DNA from: Bradyrhizobium canariense
GTDB taxonomy: Bacteria > Pseudomonadota > Alphaproteobacteria > Rhizobiales > Xanthobacteraceae
NCBI RefSeq assembly: GCF_019402665.1
Contig: NZ_VSST01000044.1
Span: forward strand, 1-64,000
Direction of reading: 5' to 3'
Length of the DNA: 64,000 nt
In this document: positions 24,797-33,310 of the stretch, one piece after another
Numbering within the stretch: the first letter of the stretch is position 1
Layout: each line of letters begins with the position of its first letter
Program-made: the position numbers and the translations under genes
Notes under the pieces: generated by a model
The model's input: only the letters and a program-made list of their open reading frames with translations
Told to the model about the DNA's origin: nothing
The model's database searches: none

Positions 24797-26461
24797 TTAG
24801 CGTCCGAAGCGCTTGGCCAGCATCTCTTTCAGGATCTGCCGCTTGATGGTCTTGTTGGTGAGGACGCCATCGTGCCACCAGAAGCCGTCGGCCTTCATCT
24901 TCTCGGCGGCGCGAACGAAACGTTCGGCGACCTCGGTGAAATCGGCATCGGTGTAGTTCAGGCTGAAGATCAGCCGGCCGGTGCCGACCCAGCTCAAGGA
25001 CAGGCCTTCGGCGCGCAGATAATATTGCAGCATCCAGTTGTAGCGGGACGGCGTGGTGTATTTCACCGTCCAGATCGACGAGAAGTTCGCGAACCGCACC
25101 GGCAGGTCGGCATCGCCCATCATTTGGTTGAGCTTTTGCGCGCGGCCGTTCCAGGTCTCGTCCAATCCGTCATAGATGGCGCGGAAGTTCGGGCTGGCGA
25201 GCCGGCTCAGAAACTCGTCCATCGCCGTCATGACGTAGGGGTGCGAGTTGAAGGTGCCGCGGGCGAAGCAGACGTCGGCGGGGCGGTCGTCGCGGAACCG
25301 GCGCATCAACTCCTTCTTGCCGCAGACTACGCCGACCGGCAGGCCACCGGCGAGGCTCTTGCCGTAGGTCACCATGTCGGCCTTGACGCCGAAATACTCC
25401 TGGGCGCCGCCTGCCGCGAGACGGAAGCCGACGAAGACCTCGTCGAAGATCAGCACGATGCCGCGCTGGTCGCAGACCTCGCGCAGCGTCTTGAGCCACT
25501 CGGTGTAGGCGGTGCGGTCAAAATTGCCGCCGCGAGAGGAATCAACCAGCGAGGAGTCGCCGGGCGCGTTGCCATTCGGATGCAGCCCCTGCAGCGGGTT
25601 GACCAGCACGCAGGCGATGTCCTTGCGCGTCCGCAGCACGTGCAGCGTCTTCTCCGACATCTCGGCGAGGGTGTAGGTCTCGTGCGCGGGAATCGGATTG
25701 CCGACTCCAGGCTGCACGTCGCCCCACCAGCCATGATAGGCGCCGGCGAAACGAACGAGATGGGTGCGCCTGGTGTGATAGCGCGCGAGCCGCACCGCCT
25801 GCATCACGGCCTCGGTGCCGGACATGTGGAAGGAGACTTCGTCGAGGCCCGAGATCTGGCACAGCCGCGCCACGTTCTCGAGGATGACGGGATGGTAGGG
25901 GCCGAGCACCGGTCCGAGCGCGTGCGCGCGCTTCTCGGAGCCCTCGATGCATTCCTTGTAGAAGTCGTTGCCGAAGATGTTGACGCCGTAGGACCCCGTG
26001 AGGTCGTAGGAGGTGTTGCCGTCGACATCCGTGACGGTGACGCCGCGCGACGACTCCAAGAAGGTCGAGGTGCCCAAATGCTCGCGGACGAGGCGCGAGA
26101 ACTGGAACGGCACGCGGTAGGTTTCGGTGAAGTGCAGGTCGGAGATCTTTTCCGCCGCGTCCTTCGTCATCGCGCGGCCCTTGGGGTAGCGCTCGGCGTA
26201 GAGACGCGCGAGACGGAAGAAGCCGTCCTTGCGCTGGGCTGCGACGTTCGCCGGCGCGCCGTCGCAAGCGAAGTACGCATCGCCTTCGAATTCGTAGAAC
26301 GGGAGCAGCTTTGCCACCCGCCGGGACATCTTGGAGTGCCCGGCGAGCGAGCGGTGCTTGGCGCGGGACAATTCGATCCGTGCCTTGATTTTCGGGAAGG
26401 CGGCGGCAGCGGACGCTGCGGCGGCCACGGACAAAGAAAGAATCGGGAGTGTCGTTTCCAT
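24797..26461 (-). CDS. Class III PLP-dependent aminotransferase with membrane-anchor-like N-terminus
   Basis: The 554-residue protein starts with a hydrophobic stretch (about 5-22) and about 110 extra residues. A fold type I aminotransferase related to glutamate-1-semialdehyde aminomutase follows: MSGTEAVMQAVRLAR phosphate-binding region, FDEVFVGFR with the cofactor aspartate, and VTYGKSLAGGLPVG with the Schiff-base lysine. Substrate is unknown; the family contains omega-aminotransferases and aminomutases. It is divergent from psd across 35 bases and sits in a lipid gene neighbourhood, so amination or deamination of a lipid precursor is conceivable but not shown. Confidence 0.82.
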   Translation of the reverse strand: METTLPILSLSVAAAASAAAAFPKIKARIELSRAKHRSLAGHSKMSRRVAKLLPFYEFEGDAYFACDGAPANVAAQRKDGFFRLARLYAERYPKGRAMTKDAAEKISDLHFTETYRVPFQFSRLVREHLGTSTFLESSRGVTVTDVDGNTSYDLTGSYGVNIFGNDFYKECIEGSEKRAHALGPVLGPYHPVILENVARLCQISGLDEVSFHMSGTEAVMQAVRLARYHTRRTHLVRFAGAYHGWWGDVQPGVGNPIPAHETYTLAEMSEKTLHVLRTRKDIACVLVNPLQGLHPNGNAPGDSSLVDSSRGGNFDRTAYTEWLKTLREVCDQRGIVLIFDEVFVGFRLAAGGAQEYFGVKADMVTYGKSLAGGLPVGVVCGKKELMRRFRDDRPADVCFARGTFNSHPYVMTAMDEFLSRLASPNFRAIYDGLDETWNGRAQKLNQMMGDADLPVRFANFSSIWTVKYTTPSRYNWMLQYYLRAEGLSLSWVGTGRLIFSLNYTDADFTEVAERFVRAAEKMKADGFWWHDGVLTNKTIKRQILKEMLAKRFGR

Positions 26462-26496
26462 GACAACAAGCGCTAATACTGCGAGCTGACAGATTC

Positions 26497-27360
26497 ATGA
26501 CAGTCAAAGCCCTGATCGCCTCTTTCACCCAGCAGGAAGACCTCAACTTCCTGCTGACCAACCGCATCCCTCGCGCGGCGCTAACCCGCTTCATGGGCTG
26601 GTTCTCGAAGATCGAGAACCCGCTGGTGCGGGACGGCTCCATCGCGCTGTGGAAGCTGTTCTCCGACCTCGATCTGTCGGAGGCGCGGAAAACGCATTTC
26701 AAGAGCCTGCACGACTGCTTCACCCGGGAGCTCAAGCCCGGCTTGCGCCCCTTTGATCCGGACCCCTCCATTGTCGCCAGCCCGTCCGACGGCATCGTCG
26801 GCGCCCATGGCCGGATCGCGGACACCGAGCTGTTCCAGGTCAAAGGCGCGCCGTACTCGCTGCTCGATCTGCTCGGCGATTCCGCCCTTGTCGATCAGCA
26901 CCGCAACGGCTCCTTCGTCACCCTGCGGCTGACCTCGAGCATGTATCACCGCTTCCACGCGCCCTTTGACGCGCATATCGAGCGTGTCACGTTGATCCAT
27001 GGCGACGTCTGGAACGTCAACCCGATCGCGCTGAAACGGGTCGAGCGTCTGTTTTGCAAGAACGAGCGCGCAGTGATCCGCACGCATTTGCCGACGGGCG
27101 AAGCCGTGACGCTGGTACCGGTCGCCGCGATCCTGGTCGCGAGCATCCGTCTGCATTTCCTCGACATGGTGCTGAATGCCCAGACGAGAGGGCCGGTCAA
27201 TTTTCCCTGCGACGTCAACGTGAGCAAGGGCGAGGAGCTCGGCTGGTTCGAGCATGGCTCGACCATCATCATCCTCGCGCCCGGCGATTTCACCTTCTGC
27301 GACGACATTGCCGAGGGCACGCGCATTCGCGCAGGTCAAGCGCTGCTGAGAAAAAACTAG
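26497..27360 (+). CDS. psd: Phosphatidylserine decarboxylase-type proenzyme
   Basis: The 287-residue proenzyme has the D98/H151/H154 region (SPSDG; MYHRFHAPF) and the self-cleavage site HGST, S255 becoming the pyruvoyl group. Length and motif match the larger one-piece PSD type, also labelled archaetidylserine decarboxylase in some annotations. It converts phosphatidylserine to phosphatidylethanolamine, the substrate of PmtA encoded 2.8 kb upstream. LGST is the commoner cleavage motif; here the preceding residue is His. Confidence 0.9.
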   Translation: MTVKALIASFTQQEDLNFLLTNRIPRAALTRFMGWFSKIENPLVRDGSIALWKLFSDLDLSEARKTHFKSLHDCFTRELKPGLRPFDPDPSIVASPSDGIVGAHGRIADTELFQVKGAPYSLLDLLGDSALVDQHRNGSFVTLRLTSSMYHRFHAPFDAHIERVTLIHGDVWNVNPIALKRVERLFCKNERAVIRTHLPTGEAVTLVPVAAILVASIRLHFLDMVLNAQTRGPVNFPCDVNVSKGEELGWFEHGSTIIILAPGDFTFCDDIAEGTRIRAGQALLRKN

Positions 27361-27425
27361 CCTTCAATCAGCAGCGTCGGCCGCCTATATCGTCCCTGGA
27401 CGTTTCTGCGACGACGGATTTGGTG

Positions 27426-27989
27426 ATGGCACGGGCGCCGGTGATGGCGGCGGGTGGTATTGTGCTGCGGCGAGGTGCGCCGCCGCTGATCGCCGTCGTG
27501 CGCCAGCGCAAGCGCAACGAATGGGTTTTGCCCAAGGGCAAGCTCGACGACGGCGAGACGCCGAAGCAAGCCGCGCATCGCGAAGTGCTGGAAGAGACCG
27601 GTCACGAGGTCGCCATCCACGAGTTTCTGGGCACGCTCGTCTATCAGTCCGGCGGGCGCTCCAAGGTCGTGCATTTCTGGCGCATGGAGGCCGGGGACGG
27701 TCCCGTCCGCAAGCTGATGAACGACATCAAGGCGGTCGACTGGTTGACGCTGGAAGACGCGCTCGCGCGCCTGTCGCGCGAGTACGAGCGCGTGTTTCTG
27801 ACCCAGGTCGGCCCGATCGCGCTCGCGGCGGCAGGGCTTGCGCCGGTGGATACCGACGTCACACCGCCGCTCGCGACCGAGGATGTCGATGCAGCCTTGC
27901 AGACGCTGACGCCAGCCGAAGCGGCTTCGGACGAGTTGCGGCATGGTCTGTTGCAGAAGGTGAAGGCTTGGCTGCGCGGCGAGGCGTGA
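27426..27989 (+). CDS. Nudix hydrolase
   Basis: The 187-residue protein contains a complete Nudix box GKLDDGETPKQAAHREVLEE-TGH (G-x5-E-x7-REVLEETG), preceded by EWVLPKGK. Family members hydrolyse nucleoside diphosphate derivatives; the sequence places it among MutT/diadenosine polyphosphate-type enzymes, without a defined substrate. The ATG at 27426 is chosen as the first codon of the conserved part; the GTG before it is possible. It starts 65 bases after psd on the same strand. Confidence 0.9.
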   Translation: MARAPVMAAGGIVLRRGAPPLIAVVRQRKRNEWVLPKGKLDDGETPKQAAHREVLEETGHEVAIHEFLGTLVYQSGGRSKVVHFWRMEAGDGPVRKLMNDIKAVDWLTLEDALARLSREYERVFLTQVGPIALAAAGLAPVDTDVTPPLATEDVDAALQTLTPAEAASDELRHGLLQKVKAWLRGEA

Positions 27990-28017
27990 GTTCTTCTCGG
28001 GCGCAGTGCGACGCTGC

Positions 28018-28164
28018 ACCCTCGCCCCTTGCGGGAGAGGGTGGCTTTGCGAAGCAAAGCCGGGTGAGGGGTCTCTCTCCACGCGTCAAGCTGTCGATGA
28101 GTTTTCGCCGATAGAACCCCTCATCCGGCGCTTCGCGCCGCCTTCTCCCGCAAGGCGAGAAGGA
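28018..28164. repeat. Dispersed palindromic repeat, family A, copy 2
   Basis: Left arm ACCCTCGCCCCTTGCGGGAG with GGGTGAGGGGTCTCTCTCC; right arm ACCCCTCATCCGGCGCTTCG then CTTCTCCCGCAAGGCGAGAAGG. Same organisation as 9145-9293. It separates the convergent Nudix and FecR-domain genes. Confidence 0.9.
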
Positions 28165-28170
28165 AGAAAG

Positions 28171-29652
28171 TCACCGCCGCTCCTTCTCCTTCGGAACTGG
28201 TGCTGGCCTTCGCGGCGCTGCGGGGCGTTGCGCGGCGGGGAGGCGCTGCTGGAATCCGCCCGGGCGTTGCATGCCCGGCTGTCGAGCAGCGGGCGGCTGG
28301 CCGGGCTGCATGCCGGTGCGCGGAAGCTGCGGCTGCAGGCCCGGCTGCTGGTGCGTTCCGCCCGGCTGCGGCGGCGCGACTCCGCCGGGCTGCGTCGGAA
28401 TCTGCCCACCGCGTTGCGGCCGGGTTTGCGGCGTGCCGTCAGGCTGCGTGCCTTGACCGGTGCGCGGTGGGCCTGCCGGACGTCCCGCGCCTTGCTTCTG
28501 GCCTTGCTGTTGCTGACCCTGACCCGCGCTCGGCGTACCGGGCTGGACGGCGCCGCCTTGGCCCGGCGCTTGACCCTGTCCTTGGCCCTGCCGCTGGGGC
28601 TGGGCGCCTTGGCGGCCTGGCGTGCCGGGCTGCTGCTGGCCTGGACGGTTGTTCTGACCGGGCTGACCGTTCGGCCGCTGCGGCTGTTGCGGCTGTTGTC
28701 CTGGCGCCGTATTCGGCCGCAATTGTTGCTGTTGCGGCGGCTGGAACGGCCGCGGAATGCGCGGGCTCGCGGTCGGATTGGCACGGCGGAAGTCGCGCTG
28801 CTCGGTGACGATCTGCCGGCCCGTGGTCTGCGCCAGATGCACCTGGCTGACGAAGCCGCGGTCGCGTGCGATCTGCTGTGGTGCGATCGTGATCGGCACC
28901 GCGGCAAAGCGCATGACGCCTGCCGCGGCCGCGCCCGGCCGGATCGCAAAACCGCTCGCGCCTTGCGTCAGCGCGCCGAGCCGCGTCCCGCTCGTGCGGT
29001 CGTCGACGTCGATGTGTCCGACCCGGCCGTCGGCGTCGGGATAGAGCTTGATGTTGACGTTGTTGGCGTTGTTCGCGGCCGGGCCTTCCGGCACCTCGAC
29101 GACGCCGGTGGTGCCGCGGATGCCGAGCGTCGCCGTCGGCGTCGTGATCTTCATGTCGCCGGTCTTTGCCACCGCCGCCGCGACGAAGGCGACCGTGCCC
29201 TTGCCGATGTCGAAGATTCCTGCGTTCTGTTTGCCGCCGTCCTCATAGACGTAAGTGTCGATGGTGATCTTGGCGCTGGCCGAGAGGTTGAACGTGGTCG
29301 CGTCGTTGAAGGTGATGCCGAGCGAGGAGTTCGACGAAGTCTGCACGACGTCGTTGAGATAGATGTCGTCGCGTACCCGCAGCGGATAGGAATTTTTGTC
29401 GCGGATCACGGTCGCGATGCCCGTCACCGTCGCGACGTTGCCGATCGGCTCGATGGCGGCGGGCTGCGCCTCGGTCGCGGGAACGGGTGAAGCCGATGGC
29501 GTCGGCGAGGGGGCGGGCGACGGCTGCGCTTGTGGCTGCGCCTGCGCAAGCTCGATCCCATCGGATGCGAACGCAACGCTCGCGCCGGCCGGCGGCAACG
29601 CCAGCAGCACAAGCGCGAACATGAAGCGGCGCCAGGCCACGATAAATGTCAC
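28171..29652 (-). CDS. Exported FecR-domain protein with long Pro/Gln/Gly-rich tail
   Basis: The 493-residue product has a signal peptide (about 1-29, cleavage after AFA), a Pro/Ala linker and a FecR domain (about 75-190: ATVTGIATVIRDKNSYPLRV, DTYVYEDG, TPTATLGIRGTTGVV). About 230 C-terminal residues are almost entirely Pro, Gln, Gly and Arg with no fold expected. FecR domains outside iron regulation occur in envelope and adhesin-secretion proteins. The GTG at 29652 places the signal peptide correctly; the ATG ten codons later (29622) is an alternative. The basic, disordered tail may bind the cell wall or polysaccharide, which is inference. Confidence 0.8.
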   Translation of the reverse strand: MTFIVAWRRFMFALVLLALPPAGASVAFASDGIELAQAQPQAQPSPAPSPTPSASPVPATEAQPAAIEPIGNVATVTGIATVIRDKNSYPLRVRDDIYLNDVVQTSSNSSLGITFNDATTFNLSASAKITIDTYVYEDGGKQNAGIFDIGKGTVAFVAAAVAKTGDMKITTPTATLGIRGTTGVVEVPEGPAANNANNVNIKLYPDADGRVGHIDVDDRTSGTRLGALTQGASGFAIRPGAAAAGVMRFAAVPITIAPQQIARDRGFVSQVHLAQTTGRQIVTEQRDFRRANPTASPRIPRPFQPPQQQQLRPNTAPGQQPQQPQRPNGQPGQNNRPGQQQPGTPGRQGAQPQRQGQGQGQAPGQGGAVQPGTPSAGQGQQQQGQKQGAGRPAGPPRTGQGTQPDGTPQTRPQRGGQIPTQPGGVAPPQPGGTHQQPGLQPQLPRTGMQPGQPPAARQPGMQRPGGFQQRLPAAQRPAAPRRPAPVPKEKERR

Positions 29653-29766
29653 GAAGAGTCCCGGTGAGAAACGCGAGGCGAGATCGACCGATATCAGCCG
29701 GGTACAGCTGAACGGCGGATGAATGTCTATCGCACGGCGGCGGTGAACGTTCAAATCCAACTCTTT

Positions 29767-29880
29767 CCCCTCATGGTGAGGAGCGCGCCCTTGCGCGCGT
29801 CTCGAACCATGCAGGCCCGCTCGCGATCCGGGCCTTTGCCCTTCGAGACGCCTGCTTCGCAGGCTCCTCAGGGTGAGGGG
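29767..29880. repeat. Dispersed palindromic repeat, family F, copy 2
   Basis: Left arm CCTCATGGTGAGGAGC...GCGCGTCTCGAA and right arm TTCGAGACGCCTGCTTCGCA...CTCCTCAGGGTGAGG are reverse complements with few mismatches. Located in the promoter-side gap of the FecR-domain gene. See also 11481-11633. Confidence 0.85.
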
Positions 29881-29903
29881 ATAAACTGAGACTGTCGCGC
29901 ATG

Positions 29904-29935
29904 ATCCCGGGTCGATGCTTCGCATCGCCCGGGAT
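29904..29935. repeat. GC-rich palindrome related to family D
   Basis: ATCCCGGG-TCGATGC and GCATCG-CCCGGGAT pair around a short TTC loop. The TTCGATGCTTCGCATCG core also occurs in the repeat at 63151-63229. It lies 28 bases beyond the stop of the DUF2147-like gene and could end its transcript. Confidence 0.75.
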
Positions 29936-29963
29936 GACTATAGAATGGGACGATGGTGGTGCG

Positions 29964-30737
29964 TCAGCTCACGCGCTTCCAGGTCTGGCCGCCGCAGAAC
30001 ATGCCGCCGAAGGCGCAGCCCTGCACGCGCATTGCATTCGGGCCCTTCATCGCGATCGTCGAGTCGTAGTTGCGGCCGGAGTCGGGATCGTGGATGCGGC
30101 CGCTCCACTTCGCACCGTCGGGCTTCATGTTGATCAGGATACGCTCGTTGCTCTTCGCGGCGTAGCCGCAGAGATTGACGCCACACTGTTCGACGCGGAC
30201 ATTGCCCTTGTTCTCTTCGGTCGCCCAGACGCCGATCGGCGTGTTGGCAACCGCGACAGGCGCGGCGGGCACCGGCGCCGGAGCGGGGGCCGGAGCAACC
30301 GCGACGGGCGCGGGAGCCGCAGCGGGCGCGGTCTGCGTCGTGGCGTCGTAGCCAGCGGACGGAGCAGCGGCAACCGTCGTGCTCGGTGCCGCGATAGCGG
30401 GCGCTGCCAGCGCGGTCGCGTGCACGGGGGCCTGCTGCACGGGCTGCTGCTGCTGCACCGGAGCCGGCGCCGGCTGCGCGGTCGTGGCCGGAGCCGGCGT
30501 GGTGTCGACGTCATCATCCTTCGAGCCAAGGCCCTTGAGGTTGATGTTGTTCAGCTTGATCGGCTTGTCGGACAAGCCCGGCGCGACGATGGTCACGCAA
30601 TTGAGCGAGGCGCAGTTGCGCGGCGTCTCGATGCGGATGTTCTGGCCTTCGATCTGGAACGAGATCGCATTGCCGGCATGCGCGGCGGCGGTGGACGCGA
30701 GGAAGAGAGCGGTGGCGGCGATGGTGAGCTTGTTCAT
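29964..30737 (-). CDS. Exported DUF2147-like protein (paralogue 1 of a divergent pair)
   Basis: The 257-residue product has a signal peptide (about 1-21), an N-terminal module with two cysteines (SFQIEGQNIRIETP, CASLNCVTI), an Ala/Pro/Gln linker of about 110 residues, and a C-terminal domain beginning PIGVWATEENKGNVRVEQCG and ending CGGQTWKRVS that resembles DUF2147, with four more cysteines. Paralogue 2 at 30933 has the same architecture. Function is unknown; a periplasmic, disulfide-stabilised envelope protein is likely. Both genes share a 195-base divergent promoter region with a CRP-like palindrome. Confidence 0.82.
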   Translation of the reverse strand: MNKLTIAATALFLASTAAAHAGNAISFQIEGQNIRIETPRNCASLNCVTIVAPGLSDKPIKLNNINLKGLGSKDDDVDTTPAPATTAQPAPAPVQQQQPVQQAPVHATALAAPAIAAPSTTVAAAPSAGYDATTQTAPAAAPAPVAVAPAPAPAPVPAAPVAVANTPIGVWATEENKGNVRVEQCGVNLCGYAAKSNERILINMKPDGAKWSGRIHDPDSGRNYDSTIAMKGPNAMRVQGCAFGGMFCGGQTWKRVS

Positions 30738-30830
30738 GACAACCTCCGAAGAATGTGTGGGTCCCGATGGGACTGAAGTCGCGGGTGGATGAAGCGTGGT
30801 TCGACCCTACGCCGGGCCGGTCGCACCTTC

Positions 30831-30846
30831 TGTGATGGGCGTCACA
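30831..30846. promoter_or_regulatory. CRP/FNR-like palindromic site TGTGA-N6-TCACA
   Basis: TGTGA (30831-30835) and TCACA (30842-30846) separated by six bases match the classical CRP half-sites exactly. The site lies near the middle of the divergent gap, about 94 bases from the minus-strand start at 30737 and 87 bases from the plus-strand start at 30933, so one bound dimer could affect both genes. Confidence 0.5.
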
Positions 30847-30932
30847 ACGGCTCCCCGGTGCTGGGTGACGCCGCGCACATTCAGCCGCGATTGCATCTGT
30901 GTAATGTCGTCGCCACAGAGAGGGAGGCGCCG

Positions 30933-31781
30933 ATGATGCGGCTTGTGACTTCGCTTGGCACATTGATCGCGCTGATGGCGATTGCGCCCGCAGCCGAGGC
31001 CGGGTCCTTCGCGTTCTCGATCGGCGGTCATCGATTCCAGGTCGACTCGCCCAGCCATTGCCGATCGGCTTCCTGTGTTTCGGTTTCCTCCCATCGCAGC
31101 TTTCGGCCGGACGATGACACGACGCCGGCCCCTGCGCCGGTGCTTCCGCCGCCGCAGCCGCTCTATCCCGCGGCTCCGGTCAGGCCAGCGCAAGCGATTG
31201 CGGTAGCGCCTGCGACGGCGCCGGCGGCTCCTGTCCTTGCCTCGACGACGTCGCAGCCAATTGTCCTGCCGCAGGCGCCAAGCTCCAATCCCCCACGGGT
31301 GGAGCTACCGCGGATGGATCCGCCGAAGACCGTCGCGCTCGATCCGCCGCGCATGGAGGTACCTGTCGTCGCGCCAAGGCCGGAGATCAAGCAGGCCATG
31401 ACGAGCCCAGAGCGCGGCGACGACGAGCCGGCCTATTTGCCGCTCGGCGAATGGGAGAGCGCAGGCGCCAAGGGCATGGTCCGCATCGAACGCTGTGGAC
31501 CGGCACTGTGCGGCTTCGCGCTCACTGAAGCGTCGACCAGGGGCGAGAGCGTGCTCGTCAACATGAAGCCGAAAACACACGACGTCTGGACCGGCAACAT
31601 CTATAGCCGCTCCAGCGGCAGCACCTATTATGCGACGATGACGCTGAAGAGCTCCGGCAAGCTCCACGTCGAAGCCTGCGTACTGGGCCACTTCTGGTGT
31701 TCCGGAAACGACTGGACGCGAGCCGAAGAGCGGCCGGAGAAGCTGATCACGACGTCGCGGCAGTGGAGCGCGCGGTCGTAA
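30933..31781 (+). CDS. Exported DUF2147-like protein (paralogue 2 of a divergent pair)
   Basis: The 282-residue product has a signal peptide (about 1-22), then SFAFSIGGHRFQVDSPSHC with a CRSASC pair, a Pro/Ala-rich linker, and a C-terminal DUF2147-like domain (about 182-265: LGEWESAGAKGMVRIERCG, VLVNMKPK, WTGNIYSRSSGSTYYATM, CSGNDWTR). It mirrors the divergent gene at 29964-30737 in all three parts, so a duplication is likely. AGGGAGG upstream supports ATG 30933. The linker and last 20 residues differ from paralogue 1. Confidence 0.82.
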   Translation: MMRLVTSLGTLIALMAIAPAAEAGSFAFSIGGHRFQVDSPSHCRSASCVSVSSHRSFRPDDDTTPAPAPVLPPPQPLYPAAPVRPAQAIAVAPATAPAAPVLASTTSQPIVLPQAPSSNPPRVELPRMDPPKTVALDPPRMEVPVVAPRPEIKQAMTSPERGDDEPAYLPLGEWESAGAKGMVRIERCGPALCGFALTEASTRGESVLVNMKPKTHDVWTGNIYSRSSGSTYYATMTLKSSGKLHVEACVLGHFWCSGNDWTRAEERPEKLITTSRQWSARS

Positions 31782-31813
31782 GGGAAGCGTTCGATACCTC
31801 CGGCTGAAGCCGC

Positions 31814-31897
31814 CTAGATCATGCCGAGCACGATGGCGCCGACGAAGGCCATGGCGAGGTACGCGGTGATAACGCTCAGTCTCCCGGCGAACGTCAT
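31814..31897 (-). CDS. Possible 27-residue single-helix membrane protein
   Basis: An 84-base frame on the minus strand encodes MTFAGRLS followed by a continuous hydrophobic helix with AYLAMAFVGAIVLG and ends MI. A GGAGCG sequence five bases upstream makes a good ribosome site. One arginine near the N-terminus and a hydrophobic remainder are typical of small bitopic inner-membrane proteins. It sits alone in a 307-base gap; the rest of the gap (31898-32088) shows no other gene and an AT-richer stretch before the extensin gene. Function is unknown. Confidence 0.5.
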   Translation of the reverse strand: MTFAGRLSVITAYLAMAFVGAIVLGMI

Positions 31898-32088
31898 GAT
31901 GTCGCTCCCGCTGTCGCGCCGCTTTGCGCGAGAGCGTCATGGTTAACAGAAAGTCTCTTTCCGAAAAAGTCAGCTTTGCTGTCGCTCGTCACCTGCGGAC
32001 AGTCCTGCTGGCGCCGGCTGACATGGTTAAAGAACACTGAAATCAACACGTTGAAGAGTCTTTAAGTAAATTCACCGAACGTGCGTGC

Positions 32089-33294
32089 ATGACGCGCGGA
32101 GTTCGTTTGTATCTCGTCGGCTCCATCGTCCTTGTTTCGTTAGCAGGTTGCGGACGCGGCGTCTTCCAGGCCGAACGTGAACCGTGGCGGGCCGAGGCCG
32201 AAGCCGCATGCCTGAAATCAGGCGCGGTGAAAGAGGGGCCGGATCTCGTCCGCATCGACTCGATCTCCGGGCCGGGCATGTGCGGCGCAGAGTTTCCGCT
32301 CAAGGTCGCCGCCCTCGGCGAAGGCTCGAGCAGCTACGGCTTTGCCGATGAGGAACTGCGTCCGCCCGGGAGCGTGGGCAGCCAGCCGCGCTGGCCGGTG
32401 ACGCAGCCGCGATCGAATTACCCGCAGAGCCAGAACACTCCGGCATCGTCCTATCCGCAACGCTCGAACTATCCCGAGAGCGCGGTGCGTCAGCCGTCCG
32501 GCTATGGCGCTTCCCCTGGTCCAATGCCTCTGAATGCGCCCGGCGTGGCGCAGCAGGAAGACGAGATCGATTTGCCGCCCGAGGGCACCGATGCCGCGGG
32601 CGCGTCGCGCTACATGAATGCGCCGAGCTATCCGGCACGGCCGGCGCCCTACTCGCAGGCGCCCGCGCAGCAACCGCTGCCGCGCCTTGGTCCGGCACAG
32701 GGCAATCCCGTCACCGCCGTTGGCCCCGTTGCGATCAAGCCGGTTGCGACGCTGGCCTGTCCGATCGTGTCCGAGCTCGATCGTTGGCTCGCCGACACCG
32801 TGCAGCCCTCGGCGATGCGGTGGTTCGGCACCCGCGTCGCGGAGATCAAGCAGATCTCCGCTTATTCCTGCCGCGGCATGAACGGCAATTCGCACGCCCA
32901 TATCTCCGAGCACGCCTTCGGCAACGCGCTCGACATCGCCGCCTTCGTGCTCGCCGATGGCCGCCGCGTCACCGTGAAGGATGGCTGGCGCGGCATGCCG
33001 GAAGAGCAGGGGTTCTTGCGCGACGTGCAGTCGGGCGCGTGTGTGCATTTCACCACGGTGCTGGCGCCGGGCTCGAACGTCTATCATTACGATCACATCC
33101 ACGTCGATCTGATGCGCCGCGCCAGCCGCCGCCTGATCTGCCAGCCCGCTGCCGTCTCCGGCGAAGAGGTCGCCGCGCGGGCGGGCGGGCGCAATCCCTA
33201 TGCGAATGCGCGTGATCCCTCCGTGACCGGCTCGCTGGGTACGCGCAAGAGCATGGCGCGAAAACACGAAGAGGACGAGTACGCCGACGATTGA
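32089..33294 (+). CDS. Extensin-family lipoprotein
   Basis: The 401-residue protein starts with a lipoprotein signal (lipobox LAGC, cysteine near residue 21). After a Pro/Ser/Tyr/Gln-rich linker it carries the Extensin-like_C domain (about 220-350): VSELDRWLADTVQPSAMRWF, HISEHAFGNALDIAAF and YHYDHIHVDLM. The HxxxxxxxxD and H-x-H residues resemble metal ligands of D-ala-D-ala carboxypeptidase-like (peptidase M15) folds, so a peptidoglycan-linked role in the envelope is reasonable. The first 60 residues have a short conserved-looking segment with two cysteines. Single gene. Confidence 0.85.
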   Translation: MTRGVRLYLVGSIVLVSLAGCGRGVFQAEREPWRAEAEAACLKSGAVKEGPDLVRIDSISGPGMCGAEFPLKVAALGEGSSSYGFADEELRPPGSVGSQPRWPVTQPRSNYPQSQNTPASSYPQRSNYPESAVRQPSGYGASPGPMPLNAPGVAQQEDEIDLPPEGTDAAGASRYMNAPSYPARPAPYSQAPAQQPLPRLGPAQGNPVTAVGPVAIKPVATLACPIVSELDRWLADTVQPSAMRWFGTRVAEIKQISAYSCRGMNGNSHAHISEHAFGNALDIAAFVLADGRRVTVKDGWRGMPEEQGFLRDVQSGACVHFTTVLAPGSNVYHYDHIHVDLMRRASRRLICQPAAVSGEEVAARAGGRNPYANARDPSVTGSLGTRKSMARKHEEDEYADD

Positions 33295-33310
33295 GGCTTG
33301 CGCGTGATGC

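Noticed and set aside
24548..26476. A 642-codon plus-strand frame
   Set aside because: Antisense to the class III aminotransferase and partly built from repeat sequence.
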